Of a DNA stretch of 64,000 bases, positions 33,968-43,131 are shown in pieces. This stretch comes from Flectonema sp. DT1601 (Eukaryota > Euglenozoa > Diplonemea > Diplonemida > Diplonemidae). The position numbers and the translations under genes are program-made. Within the stretch, counting starts at the first letter, position 1; each line of letters opens with the position of its first letter. The stretch is taken from positions 124,001 to 188,000 of the forward strand of contig OZ025824.1 in assembly GCA_964019425.1 (NCBI GenBank), written 5' to 3'. The notes beneath the pieces were generated by a model. It saw nothing but the letters and a program-made list of their open reading frames with translations. It searched no databases and was not told where the DNA came from.

Positions 33968-34999
33968 CTAACTTCTGGGAGTTTCTACATAAAGCGCTGT
34001 TGGCAACTCAAAGACAGGAAGTGAAGGTGTAATCCTAGGTGGTCGAATCGATACTTTAGAAATCGAATATTGGTGTCGACATATTGAAGAAAGGTTTGGA
34101 TTCATAGCAATACGAGAACCAGCAGTGTGAGAAGTGTGGTGCGTGAAATTAGTTGACGACTTTCCTCTTTTAGTTGTTGAGACAACCTTCTCTGATGACT
34201 CTTGTTGTCTCGCTTGTTGAATTAATTCCGATATTGATATCGAGCGATAGCTCTCAACAGAATCAAGTAGAGGTGTGGTCGATGGTTTTAATGCGAGTTG
34301 TCGTTTCAAGTTGTCGTTTACTATCTTCTCAGCTTCAGTTGTTTTGGTAGCAGTCTCTGCAGGTAGCATTCCAAGTTTACCGAAATTTATTAAATTCTGA
34401 AGACTCTTTGGAATCTTTCCTTCTTCTGCTGTTGGTGCTAAAGTCGCAATGCAGGCTTCAACACCTCTAGCTGGACTTGGAGCAGGAAGCACATAAACAT
34501 CACTACATAAGTTGTAAGGTCGATGTACTTTACCTCCCCAAAACTCTTCTTCAGGCGTTGGTTTGCTTCGATCACGTATCCCTTTTTGGGTCATTTTGAT
34601 GCGTCTGAGTAGTGGTGGCGAAGCATCGGCAGCCGGTTTTCTTTGATTCCACTGCGTTTGCAACTCTCTCGCATTTCTCAGTGGAGGCAGCTCTGCTGTT
34701 GGTGAAAATGATTCTGTCAAGTTGTGTCTGTTAATTTGCTTCCCTGATCTTTCTCGTTTCTTTTTTTCAGGTCGCTTCTTTCCCAGAGATGAGTCATTCA
34801 CTGACAGCTGTCGAAGGACTTCTGCTGCTGCATCTGCGTTGGGTTCAACTCCACCGGACTCGTTGTTTATATCTTTTGATTGACTTAACCCAATATGAGG
34901 TGACTTCGTAGTGATTCCACCACCATTTAGAGCTCCAGCTAGTTCTTCAGTTGTCGCTACGACGTCACCACCACCTGCCTTCTGTACCTCAGGTTCCAT
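33968..34999 (-). CDS. Unrecognised, largely disordered protein (343 aa)
   Basis: No family recognised. The sequence is rich in Ser, Thr, Lys, Glu and Pro with no signal peptide or membrane helix, and is probably mostly disordered. A basic stretch (KKRPEKKKRERSGKQ) could be a nuclear signal. The most protein-like core is around SKPTPEEEFWGGKVHRPYNL, which also holds one of very few Cys. A strong acceptor (CATTCCACTCACAG, last base 35019) lies 19 nt before the ATG, immediately followed by GTAAGA. Confidence 0.8.
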   Translation of the reverse strand: MEPEVQKAGGGDVVATTEELAGALNGGGITTKSPHIGLSQSKDINNESGGVEPNADAAAEVLRQLSVNDSSLGKKRPEKKKRERSGKQINRHNLTESFSPTAELPPLRNARELQTQWNQRKPAADASPPLLRRIKMTQKGIRDRSKPTPEEEFWGGKVHRPYNLCSDVYVLPAPSPARGVEACIATLAPTAEEGKIPKSLQNLINFGKLGMLPAETATKTTEAEKIVNDNLKRQLALKPSTTPLLDSVESYRSISISELIQQARQQESSEKVVSTTKRGKSSTNFTHHTSHTAGSRIAMNPNLSSICRHQYSISKVSIRPPRITPSLPVFELPTALYVETPRS

Positions 35000-35486
35000 T
35001 TTTATATAATCTTCTTACCTGTGAGTGGAATGAAAGCAATATTACGTACTACTCGAACACTGTTAAACAACATAAATACTATCCAAGAGGTTGATAGATA
35101 CGTAAAGGTTCATAAAGAAGCATAAACCCGTATCTCAATTCAATCTCTCTTCGTATAGACAAGACAATGACGTCACTACTCTTTAAATTGACGTATTTAA
35201 GAAAAAGGAAAGTTATTCCCACTAACTAATAAAGTACCAGTTAATAAGAGATTTGCGAATTGATCACAGAAATGTTGTAGCGAATCCTATGTAAGCTTTC
35301 AATGTCTTCCAGAAGTCGAACAATGATGTGAGATTATAGCAAGTAATTGTTTTGAATAGTTAGATTATTTCCAACAACAGCAGTCAGAACTAAGAGCGTA
35401 TTACAATCGAGTTTACTGATTTATTTCAGGTTTTCAGTTGGTCATAAAAAATAAAAATAAAAAAACACAAAACACAAAAAAAAAAA

Positions 35487-35561
35487 AGAGACACAATAGA
35501 GCTGCGTGTGACTACTACGCAAATCTGTTAAAAAAGGTTTTTCCAGGGTTAGATTTCGAGA
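35487..35561. repeat. Direct repeat, copy 1 (75 bp)
   Basis: Matches 35692-35766 with only two substitutions (C/T-type changes), offset 205 bp. An A run lies immediately to the left of it, and a shorter one before the partner. Read on the minus strand it contains CTAACCC followed by TTTTTTTAACAG, resembling a branch point and splice acceptor. Confidence 0.9.
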
Positions 35562-35691
35562 TACTAGCAAGATTAATAAAACCGAATAAAGCTGAACCAT
35601 TCTTGTTTACTCTCGCACAACGTGTAAGCGGAATAGTAAACTGATAGAATAAATTTAAAAAAAAAAAAAAAAAACAGATTGAAACACAAAA

Positions 35692-35766
35692 AGAGACACA
35701 ATAGAGCTGCGTGTGACTACTACACAAATCTGTTAAAAAAGGTTTTTCTAGGGTTAGATTTCGAGA
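35692..35766. repeat. Direct repeat, copy 2 (75 bp)
   Basis: Second copy of the 35487-35561 block. The similarity ends on the right at TTTCGAGA, where the flanks become unrelated. Confidence 0.9.
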
Positions 35767-35871
35767 CATGATTTTAAAAAAAAAAAAAAAGATCAACTTT
35801 TTCCAGTAATGAAACAAACAAGAAACAGAGAGGGCAGATAGTTACAAAGATGACACTCATCAGAACAAGAC

Positions 35872-35902
<31 letters not shown>
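35872..35902. repeat. TAA trinucleotide microsatellite
   Basis: About ten tandem TAA units in intergenic sequence. Confidence 0.9.
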
Positions 35903-36339
35903 TATACACGACGTAGTTAAAACTACCAACAAACACATCGTGTTCACTTACTGTGTGAACGAAAGGAAGAACAGAAACAACGTTTTGGGGAACAAAAAAA
36001 AAAAAAAAAAAAAAAAAAAAACGAAATTCGATTTATTTCGTTTGTACTCAACTGGACGAGATCACCGAAGATGAGTAACTTTCTGAAAAGCGACAATTCG
36101 CTTCGCAGACTCTTTGCGAACATTGAAAAAAAATACACAGCTGAGTAGAAAGACATCATTCGGAGGATTAGGTTTACTTATTCATTAGTAGTGAAGTCAG
36201 TAAGACTTTATTCGATTTATAGAAACAAGAATTGCTTCTTAATTAAGAGCATCTTTATTGTTTGAAAGTTTTTCGAACTGAAAAAAAGAAATAAAAGAAC
36301 TTCCCCAAAAAAGTACACAAACAGAACAATACAATAGTT

Positions 36340-36837
36340 CTATTCGATAAATGGAATTGGTCGATAATTTCCTCGTTTTGTTCGAGTTCGTTTCCGATGT
36401 GATAACAGAGACGAAGAGGCACAGCATGAGTTCGGAACAGAAGAGCGAAACGGGGTTGAGTCGAGCTTGGGTCTCTTTAAGACATTTAATACCGCCGGCT
36501 GCATTGTTCCAGTACGAGTGTGAGTAGTCGTGGTGATCGTCGTACTTGTTTCAACTTCTGAACTACAACATGTTTGTATCCTTTCATTAATTAGAAAGTA
36601 ATCTTTTAATGATAACAAACCACATCTTTGATTTCTCTTTGATCGAGTTCTCTTCTTCTGAGGAGGAACTGCATCCCATCGAAGTTTTAATTCCAAGTCG
36701 TCGCTTTCACTGTTCTCATTGTAGATAAAGTCATCCTTCCCAGTAGGTTCATTTCTAGTGGATATCCGAACATCACTGTCAGGGTTGGTTAGAAACTCAT
36801 CTCTCTGAAGCCAGTCACTCTGTCGTGTTAGTTCCAT
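36340..36837 (-). CDS. Unrecognised small basic protein (165 aa)
   Basis: No family recognised. The protein is acidic near the N-terminus (NENSESDDLE), then basic with KKRTRSKRNQR and HRKRTRTKRG clusters that could be nuclear signals, with a Thr-rich middle. I start at MELTRQSDW (36837), since the longer frame begins with GTG; a TTTAACCTTCTTCAG acceptor (last base 36845) lies only 7 nt upstream of this ATG, which decides the start. Confidence 0.75.
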   Translation of the reverse strand: MELTRQSDWLQRDEFLTNPDSDVRISTRNEPTGKDDFIYNENSESDDLELKLRWDAVPPQKKRTRSKRNQRCGLLSLKDYFLINERIQTCCSSEVETSTTITTTTHTRTGTMQPAVLNVLKRPKLDSTPFRSSVPNSCCASSSLLSHRKRTRTKRGNYRPIPFIE

Positions 36838-36994
36838 ATTATAACTGAAGAAGGTTAAATAAAGATTGTGATACACCACACGACTAGTAGAACTAATTTA
36901 AAGAATAGAAGATGGGCGGCTTAGTACCGCAAGAAGGTTACTTGATGAGAGATGTCTGAAAAATACTAAAAAAAACTAAATATCTGTTTCGTCC

Positions 36995-37543
36995 CTACCG
37001 CAACCAGATGTTGTCAATATCTGCTACCGGCTGACCGATCCCAAAAAAAGGATCCTTTTCAGGCATCAGCGGGTCCTCGTGGGGTGCATCGGTCTCCCAC
37101 CAGACAGGCGCTGATGACGATAGTGGCTTTTTCTGCGAGTCATAAGTAAATAAATCAATTGTTGTAGAGTCAGCAGCAGTAGGGTGAAAAGCAGCAGGCG
37201 GTTGACTCTTTGGGTGAATGTACGGAGGAGCAGGTGCACTCCGAAATTCACGAGGGGGAGAATAAGGATTCTGGTCTTCAAACAACGAAAGCCTCGTCTG
37301 GTCAGGAGGAGTAAGGAGAGGATTGTGAATCATTCTCTTCTTCCTCCCACGGGGATCCTTTATACCTTTTGATCTAAAATAATCAGCAGGTGATACTCTC
37401 ATTGCTCTCTTTCCCACAGGTGATATCACATGTCGTAACCACTCCTTTACCCGTCCATTTGTTTCCCTAACTAACTGGGATTGTAATATTTCATTGTCTT
37501 GACTACCTGCAGCTACTGGTGTATTTAAACTAAGCTGCGTCAT
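36995..37543 (-). CDS. Unrecognised proline-rich protein (182 aa)
   Basis: No family recognised. The N-terminal part has a likely helical segment (VRETNGRVKEWLRHVISPVG), followed by the basic GIKDPRGRKKRM and a Pro/Ser-rich, probably disordered C-terminal half. I choose MTQLSLN at 37543 rather than the hydrophobic upstream extension, because the acceptor TTCTATTTTGGCAG (ending at 37574, or the AG three bases on at 37571) lies between the two. The extension would therefore be removed from the mature mRNA. Confidence 0.72.
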   Translation of the reverse strand: MTQLSLNTPVAAGSQDNEILQSQLVRETNGRVKEWLRHVISPVGKRAMRVSPADYFRSKGIKDPRGRKKRMIHNPLLTPPDQTRLSLFEDQNPYSPPREFRSAPAPPYIHPKSQPPAAFHPTAADSTTIDLFTYDSQKKPLSSSAPVWWETDAPHEDPLMPEKDPFFGIGQPVADIDNIWLR

Positions 37544-38259
37544 ATCGTTGGGTTCCCCCAATTTTAAAACCTGCTGCCAAAATAGAACAATAATAACAGA
37601 AACATAACCAAGGTGAACAGAACCCAAGGCCTCACTTAGATTATCCAGTAGTATAACATAACATATATCTGTAGAAACATAAAATAACACAACGCAACCA
37701 CAATACCTAAAATTGGAAAGCAGACGGAGCCTCAGAGGCACTCGTTTATATTGCATCCCCTCGATACACATAAACAATACAAACATAAACATTGTGGAAT
37801 GGGTAGCAACCATGGAGCTCACGTTATAAATACGCTCTCCGTTGGTTGAAGCAAAGCAAATAGCAGTGATTGAGTAACCGGTTGGCTACATTCTGCTTTG
37901 CTGCTGGTTTGAGCAACAACCCTTCGTTCGATAAAAATCCAACATAAACGCAAGATATAAAAACAAAATGCGACGTCGCAGTGTGGTAAGAGCACGGCAA
38001 CTACGACATGCGTGAAGCAGGAAACGATAGCAATAACGCGCAAGTATAAGAAATTTAAAAAAAAAAAAAAAAAAAAGATACAAAAGCGACCGGTTATCAA
38101 GATTCGACCTCAGGGTTGACACGATACGATCATAAGTGGTAAGCATGTTTAAAATATCTTCCCGTTTCTTCGAAGGGAATAAAAACAAACGACAACAACA
38201 GTTGCGATGTCTTTACTTAATAAAGAGTAATAATTGCACTAAAACTGTTTTGAAGGTTC
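37544..38259. other. Intergenic region, no gene seen
   Basis: About 716 bp. Contains the acceptor of the preceding gene near 37571-37574 and an A run near 38056-38076. The open frames show no protein-like features. Confidence 0.65.
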
Positions 38260-39228
38260 TCAAAACCCCGCAGCTATTTTAATAGACAGCGAACTAATGG
38301 ACTGATCTCTCTCTCCAATGAGAGCTCGAAGTCTCTTGATCTCACTCTCAGCATCATCAGGAGTCGCTGATAAATTTGCTCGAAGGACATCTCTTTCTCG
38401 GATTAGTTGTTCGAGGACGGATCTGAGAGGTACAATTGCTGGGTTTTCAGTGTAGTAATCAACAGTTTCATATTGTTCTTGGTAGTCTTGATATAATAAT
38501 TCTTGTTGTAAGAGTGCTGCTGTCTCTGCAGCTTCCTGAAGTAAACGAGTAGTCCTATCATACGAAGCAGGAAGGTTTGGATTATAGTTTATATCTGATT
38601 CAAAATAAACTTTATTAATATTTCCTGTTCTTCGTGGTGATGAGTGCAAACTACGCACAGGTGACCCCGTGAGGCTTGGTGGTTCATACGGCCGTGGGAT
38701 TGTACTCGGCACTCTTGTTGCGCCGCATTCCCCACAGAATTTCATTTCTTTTGCTTCGTACTCTGTCCAACATTTCTGACAACGGCGATCCACATTGGGG
38801 CTAGAAGGGGAACCGTGTTCCAATGCTGTGGTTAATATCGGATCATTGAACAACACAGGAGCGGGGATGTGCTTTCCATTTGGAGTTTCTGTAACAGGAT
38901 TGTCAATATCAATCGGGGGAATATGAGCTCCTTCTCCGGGTGAACGTGCAAAGCTGACCTTCCTCACTGAAACACCAGTCTCGCTAATGTCACCGTCAGC
39001 TATTAACCTTCCCATGTAGTCATCGTCGGCACTTGCGAGACCTGCAGTAGCTGGTTGGTTTTCCCATTGCAGTGATTTATGTCGTTCTTCATCTGGTGAA
39101 GGTCTTATGGCTGGGGATATTAAGTTGACTCTCGGCTCTTGATTTGTACCCTGCTTAATACGTCTCTCTACAAGTAGTTGTTCAAGCTCTCTTTGTTCTT
39201 TCTCTCCTCCGCCTAGGCAGCATCCCAT
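38260..39228 (-). CDS. Lipid-anchored zinc-ribbon coiled-coil protein
   Basis: 322 aa starting MGCCLGGG: Gly2 fits N-myristoylation and Cys3/Cys4 fit palmitoylation, so it is probably anchored to a cytoplasmic or flagellar membrane face (inference from motif). A middle CQKC...CGEC zinc ribbon is flanked by Pro/Ser-rich disorder. The C-terminal third has heptad-like helices (LLQEAAETAALLQQELL; RSVLEQLIRERDVL), probably a coiled coil. No named family recognised. The gap to the stop of the upstream gene is only 66 nt and contains an acceptor (AACTATTTTCAAATAG, last base 39249), strong evidence for trans-splicing of this messenger. Confidence 0.85.
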   Translation of the reverse strand: MGCCLGGGEKEQRELEQLLVERRIKQGTNQEPRVNLISPAIRPSPDEERHKSLQWENQPATAGLASADDDYMGRLIADGDISETGVSVRKVSFARSPGEGAHIPPIDIDNPVTETPNGKHIPAPVLFNDPILTTALEHGSPSSPNVDRRCQKCWTEYEAKEMKFCGECGATRVPSTIPRPYEPPSLTGSPVRSLHSSPRRTGNINKVYFESDINYNPNLPASYDRTTRLLQEAAETAALLQQELLYQDYQEQYETVDYYTENPAIVPLRSVLEQLIRERDVLRANLSATPDDAESEIKRLRALIGERDQSISSLSIKIAAGF

Positions 39229-39294
39229 GTTTGTGTTTCCACACCATCCTATTTGAAAATAGTTATAAAGAATTACAAGACCACGATCACGATT

Positions 39295-41089
39295 CTACAT
39301 GACATCTTGTGTCGTAATACCAACACGGGAGGTTAGAACCCACTCTTTACGAAACAACTGTTCCTCTTTTACTTTCACTATTTCACGGCGCCACAGCAGA
39401 CTATTCTTCTTGATCTCTGAAAGAGCTCTAAAAACCTCACGCGCATGAGGAACCTGTGTCGGTGGCATGCGCCGTATATGATTCGCACAAATTAAAGTTA
39501 ACTCTTTTAACTTTACTGTAGTAAATAATAACCTCTTAGACACTAAGAAGAGGAACAAGTAAACAATCTTTTCTAAAGGAATTACTCGGAGTGATGTAGT
39601 AAAAGTAGAAACAGCAGCATCTATGTTGGCTACAGCCCATCTGGAAATCTTATAACTTCGTACCAGCAGACGGATGTTTATTAAAAGCATCAGCTGCCCT
39701 ACCTGAGTGATTTCAAGCGATTCAAACTTATCAATAAGCTCAAGGTAGTGTTTCATGGAAGTCTCTCGCATCCGTAGCAGAACAGAAAGAATCTTCCATG
39801 CCTGCTCGGATTCCGAGCAGCGTTCAATCGCCAGTTGAAGTAGAAGTGGTGATCTCAAATGAAGATCAGAAAGCCAGAAAATCACTTGTGACAACTGTCC
39901 ATCATTGTATTCCTCTTGGTTATCAAGTAGTCGAAGGCAGCACTCATGAGCAATCGTAAATATCCTTTCCTTCTCAAGTGATGACTTAGCAATCGCTCTA
40001 AGAATTAATAAGACGGGTATTTTAGTTGTCTCAATTTTCGGAGCAGAACTAATCGATGCCATCAGAATCTCGTTCGCAGTTTCCTTCAACTTGGCTGCTT
40101 TTGATTTGTGGTTGCCTTTTTGAAGAGGCATCAGTGCAGGGGATCTAGATAGCTTCCATGGTTTTTGCTCACGAAGCGGGGAAATAACAGCAGGGTCGGC
40201 TTCACCAACGTCCCCAAGACGCGTTTCAACCACAAGAAGCTCTATTCTCTGACATACTCTCGAGGTATATGGACCAAACAATGATGCAGAACCGAGTGCA
40301 GAGAGCATTATTGATAATTCCCTTAGGGATGACTTTGCAAAGTTGCAAAGAGAAGCGGCTTCGTGTAAATACTTTTTCATTTTATCGTGTTGATGTAACC
40401 GCAGGCAAGAAGCAATACACGTAATGGTTGACGGGGTGAGGTTGAAACCAGTGTGATTTGTGAGTATGGTGTTGAATAATGCTGATATCGGGTCCTGAAT
40501 CCCACTCTGTAAGAAGACCAACAATATGTTTGCAATATGTGCTGCTGAGATAGCAGAACGTAACCACACCACTCGATTTGCAATTGCAGTGGCAATTTGC
40601 TCCGTACAGTTGTGCGTCTTGCACAAAGCAACCGATAGTTCATCTAACTCCTTTCCCGACATCCCCTCAATCCACCAAGGCTCTTTAAGCAACAAAGTTA
40701 TCAAGGTAGCGTAGGTTTGTTTCCATGTCTGTTTATGTGATCTGCTGTCGGGTGCCAGTCGCAGTCCTGTATGTTTTAAGTAAGATAGAGGCCGAGAGGA
40801 TTGAATCTGGTGACGATAAAAATTTCATACCTGTTGCAACATCAAGGATCTCACGATGGTGATTGGGAAACTTATCACCGAGGTGATCCGTTATCTTTCT
40901 TCGTATTCGTTCAGAAAGCTTATGACTTTCTGTTATCTTAAGAAAATTTGCAAGATCTTGATAATCTAGAAGACGTCCCCTTTGTGCCACCAACACACCT
41001 GCCTGCTCGGCTAATTTCTCATGAACAACATTGGCAGCTGCAAAAGTCTCTAATACAGTGAGAAGGCTGGTTGCTGGAGCAAATCTCAT
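39295..41089 (-). CDS. Helical protein in two exons (about 576 aa)
   Basis: Exon 1 covers 41089-40831 and exon 2 40766-39295; splicing out a 64-nt GT-AG intron restores a continuous frame (259 + 1472 = 1731 nt). The protein is almost wholly alpha-helical with Leu/Ala-rich repeated helices (SLLTVLETFAAANVVHEKLA; DLANFLKITESHKLSERI), resembling helical-repeat organellar RNA-binding proteins of protists; that assignment is a guess. The start MRFAPATSLL is chosen because the longer frame runs back into the tRNA gene on the other strand, while an acceptor (TTTTTTGCATGAACCACAG, last base 41132) lies 42 nt upstream. A mitochondrial presequence is possible. Confidence 0.72.
40767..40830 (-). other. 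64-nt spliceosomal intron
   Basis: Minus strand: donor ACAG|GTATGA and acceptor AAACATACAG|GACTGC, with a CTTAC branch-point-like element about 15 nt before the end. Removal joins two frames that otherwise both look coding but end or begin abruptly here, in phase 1. Confidence 0.75.
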
Positions 41090-41217
41090 TTGCGCAGCTT
41101 CATTTGAATTCTGCTGTGCTTTGGGGGGTGTCTGTGGTTCATGCAAAAAACAATAGTAGTAAATAATACCATGAGAATACGATGCGAGACAAACTGAAAA
41201 AATGGGCTCCTTGCGCA

Positions 41218-41289
41218 TCTCCCATGGTGTAGTGGTTAGCACTCGGGACTCTGAATCCCGCGACCAGGGTTCGAATCCCTGTGGGAGAA
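41218..41289 (+). tRNA. tRNA-Gln (anticodon CTG)
   Basis: A full cloverleaf is visible. Acceptor arm TCTCCCA pairs with TGGGAGA (7 bp) with discriminator A; anticodon stem CGGGA/TCCCG encloses CTCTGAA, giving anticodon CTG; T arm CAGGG/CCCTG has the GTTCGAATC loop. A box (TGGTGTAGTGG) and B box (GGTTCGAATCC) match RNA polymerase III consensus, and T6 at 41290-41295 is a terminator. No intron. It is the only clear plus-strand gene and sits between two minus-strand genes. Confidence 0.97.
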
Positions 41290-41295
41290 TTTTTT
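41290..41295 (+). terminator. Pol III T-run terminator of tRNA-Gln
   Basis: Six T residues directly after the discriminator base, as usual for RNA polymerase III termination. Confidence 0.85.
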
Positions 41296-41538
41296 GTCTA
41301 AAGAATTTTTGATTTCTGACGCCTGTTGATGAACAAAATTAAAACTGACTGCCATCAACAATGATCTGTATCCTTGACCTAGTCGTGAATAGACTTTTTT
41401 TATCAAGCAGTGATTCTAAAGAATACAACAAGACCAAACACCACCTCACACATTCAAAATGTGTCGCTTCCCCAAATAACTCGCCGGTTACCCCTCTTCT
41501 TCGTAACACTACAACACCAAAGGTTGCTGAGATTCCAA

Positions 41539-42513
41539 TTATGCTGTGGACTTTTTTAATTCTTCTATTTTTTCATTCAATCGAGGGTCAAATGTTCTGA
41601 TTGAGGCAAGTAATTGTCGATACTCTTCAGGAAGTGGACCATCACGCTCAACAACTGCTGTGAATAGTTTACATGAAATACACACGGCATGGTCTGATAA
41701 ATGTTGAGGGATTCTGCACGCCAGCAGAGCTGCTGGGGACTTGGACCCAAGCAGTATTTTTTGAATAAGTGTATATAACAGCGCCCTTGGAAGCAAGTCG
41801 CAGGAAACCAATGCAATTGAAAAATCAACAAATATCTTTTGGTGGTAATGTAACCGTCCTTTGAATTGCTCAAATGCGTCATACTCTTCTCCTTCAAAGT
41901 CGTTTTCTGCAGAACAAGTACTGCAGCTGAGTGCAGTTGTTAAGTTTTCTATGAGATATGATTTGAATTCGATTTGGCCCATTTCTATTGAGAAGTCTGT
42001 TGATGAAGCTTGCATAACATCTGTCACAAGAGAGACTATTCCATGGATGTCACCATTGCATGTTTTGATTGACTCACAAATAGCATGGGCAACATTTTTA
42101 CCACCATCTTGAAACCCAAGATCTGAAAGAACCGTATGTAGTTCTCCAGGTGAAGTACTATAATTACTGATTAAGTACATCTTTTGACAGAAAGGTATTT
42201 GACATTTTGCCAATTGATGTTCATGTTCACATGTCTGGCTCGCATCATCATCGTTATCGCAATTGTGTTCTCCTTCTTGTTGACACAAAGTTGGTAGACC
42301 TCTTCTAGATCTATTTCCTCTTGATTTTCGTGGCTTCTTCTTCAGCTCATCAGCTTGAAACCCAACCTCCACTTCATAGATACCTTCTAATTTATAATCT
42401 GGTGTCTGCTTAAGCCACTCAGTCTTCAAATTATGACGTCGTCCCTCTCGGTGCTGTTGAACCTGCTCTGCAGAATTCAAAACCATATTGCAGTCTCCAC
42501 AATAAAACGGCAT
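41539..42513 (-). CDS. U1-type zinc-finger protein, paralog A (324 aa)
   Basis: Starts with a single C2H2 finger of the U1/matrin type (C5, C8, H21, H27; spacing CX2C-X12-HX5H), a class that usually binds double-stranded RNA or snRNA. A basic stretch (KKKPRKSRGNRSRRG) follows, then an alpha-helical domain of about 200 residues with YDAFEQFKGRL and LLYTLIQKILLG, shared with the next gene upstream (43132-43989). Start MPFYCGDC is fixed by the acceptor TTATTTTTGCAG (last base 42528), 14 nt upstream. Nuclear RNA binding is likely from the finger; the helical domain is unrecognised. Confidence 0.85.
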   Translation of the reverse strand: MPFYCGDCNMVLNSAEQVQQHREGRRHNLKTEWLKQTPDYKLEGIYEVEVGFQADELKKKPRKSRGNRSRRGLPTLCQQEGEHNCDNDDDASQTCEHEHQLAKCQIPFCQKMYLISNYSTSPGELHTVLSDLGFQDGGKNVAHAICESIKTCNGDIHGIVSLVTDVMQASSTDFSIEMGQIEFKSYLIENLTTALSCSTCSAENDFEGEEYDAFEQFKGRLHYHQKIFVDFSIALVSCDLLPRALLYTLIQKILLGSKSPAALLACRIPQHLSDHAVCISCKLFTAVVERDGPLPEEYRQLLASIRTFDPRLNEKIEELKKSTA

Positions 42514-43131
42514 TTTTAATAAAAGTTCTGCAAAAATAACAATGATAAACTGTGCACAGATATCCACGTTGCAGGCTTGCAGGTAGAAGACGGAGTAAGG
42601 TAGCTAAAGCAGCGCGAACAAACACTCGCACAACTGAAGACAACCTTGATCCTGCGAAGCGCAAAAAGAAAATTGATCAACATGCGTTCAAGACGAAGGC
42701 CAAGCAGCAGACGAAAGACTCCTGTCTTTGTCCCTCTCACTAGTACGTTAGTTGCCCAACGAGAGCGTTGAAAATATAAACAGCGATCAAAAGAAAAGTC
42801 GTCCAAGTGCTGAAGGCGAGCAGCCGAAGACAGGTACACATCTCCATCTTCGCCTCAATAACGAGGTCCCAATCTTTGGTAGGTCAGGTGCCAGGAGCCA
42901 ACGCATTGCGGATACTGATTGGGGGAATTTTTGATTGCAAATAATTAAATTCGGCTATTTTTCTTTTCAAATTGGATAGGGTGATAAAAACGTTTTCGAG
43001 AGTTGGGAAGAATCCAAACACTCACTACTGACTGTTTGTGTCACTCAGAGTGACAATTCGATATACAAACGATCGTAAAAAAATTGATGGATACAAAATT
43101 AGTAACAGAAAATCGAAGAGAAATCTTCCAA
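42514..43131. other. Intergenic island of different composition
   Basis: Between the two zinc-finger paralogs. From about 42540 to 42930 homopolymers are absent and several frames are open on both strands, including plus-strand stretches such as HLHLRLNNEVPIFGRSG and basic KVAKAARTNTR. It may hold a small plus-strand gene or remains of one; I cannot settle a start or frame. Confidence 0.4.

Larger units (their letters stand above)
35000..36339. other. Intergenic region with a 75-bp direct repeat
   Basis: About 1.3 kb with no gene. It contains a duplicated 75-bp block (35487 and 35692), a (TAA)n microsatellite at about 35872-35902 and several A runs, the longest near 35994-36020. Confidence 0.75.

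Noticed and set aside
35540-35560. AGGGTTAG resembling a telomere repeat
   Set aside because: Only a single unit in each copy of a local duplication; no tandem TTAGGG array.
37544-37822. Hydrophobic N-terminal extension of the 182-aa protein
   Set aside because: A pyrimidine-rich splice acceptor lies between it and the next ATG, so it should not be in the mature messenger.
41090-41242. Longer start for the helical protein
   Set aside because: It overlaps the tRNA-Gln gene on the other strand and lies mostly before the acceptor at 41132.
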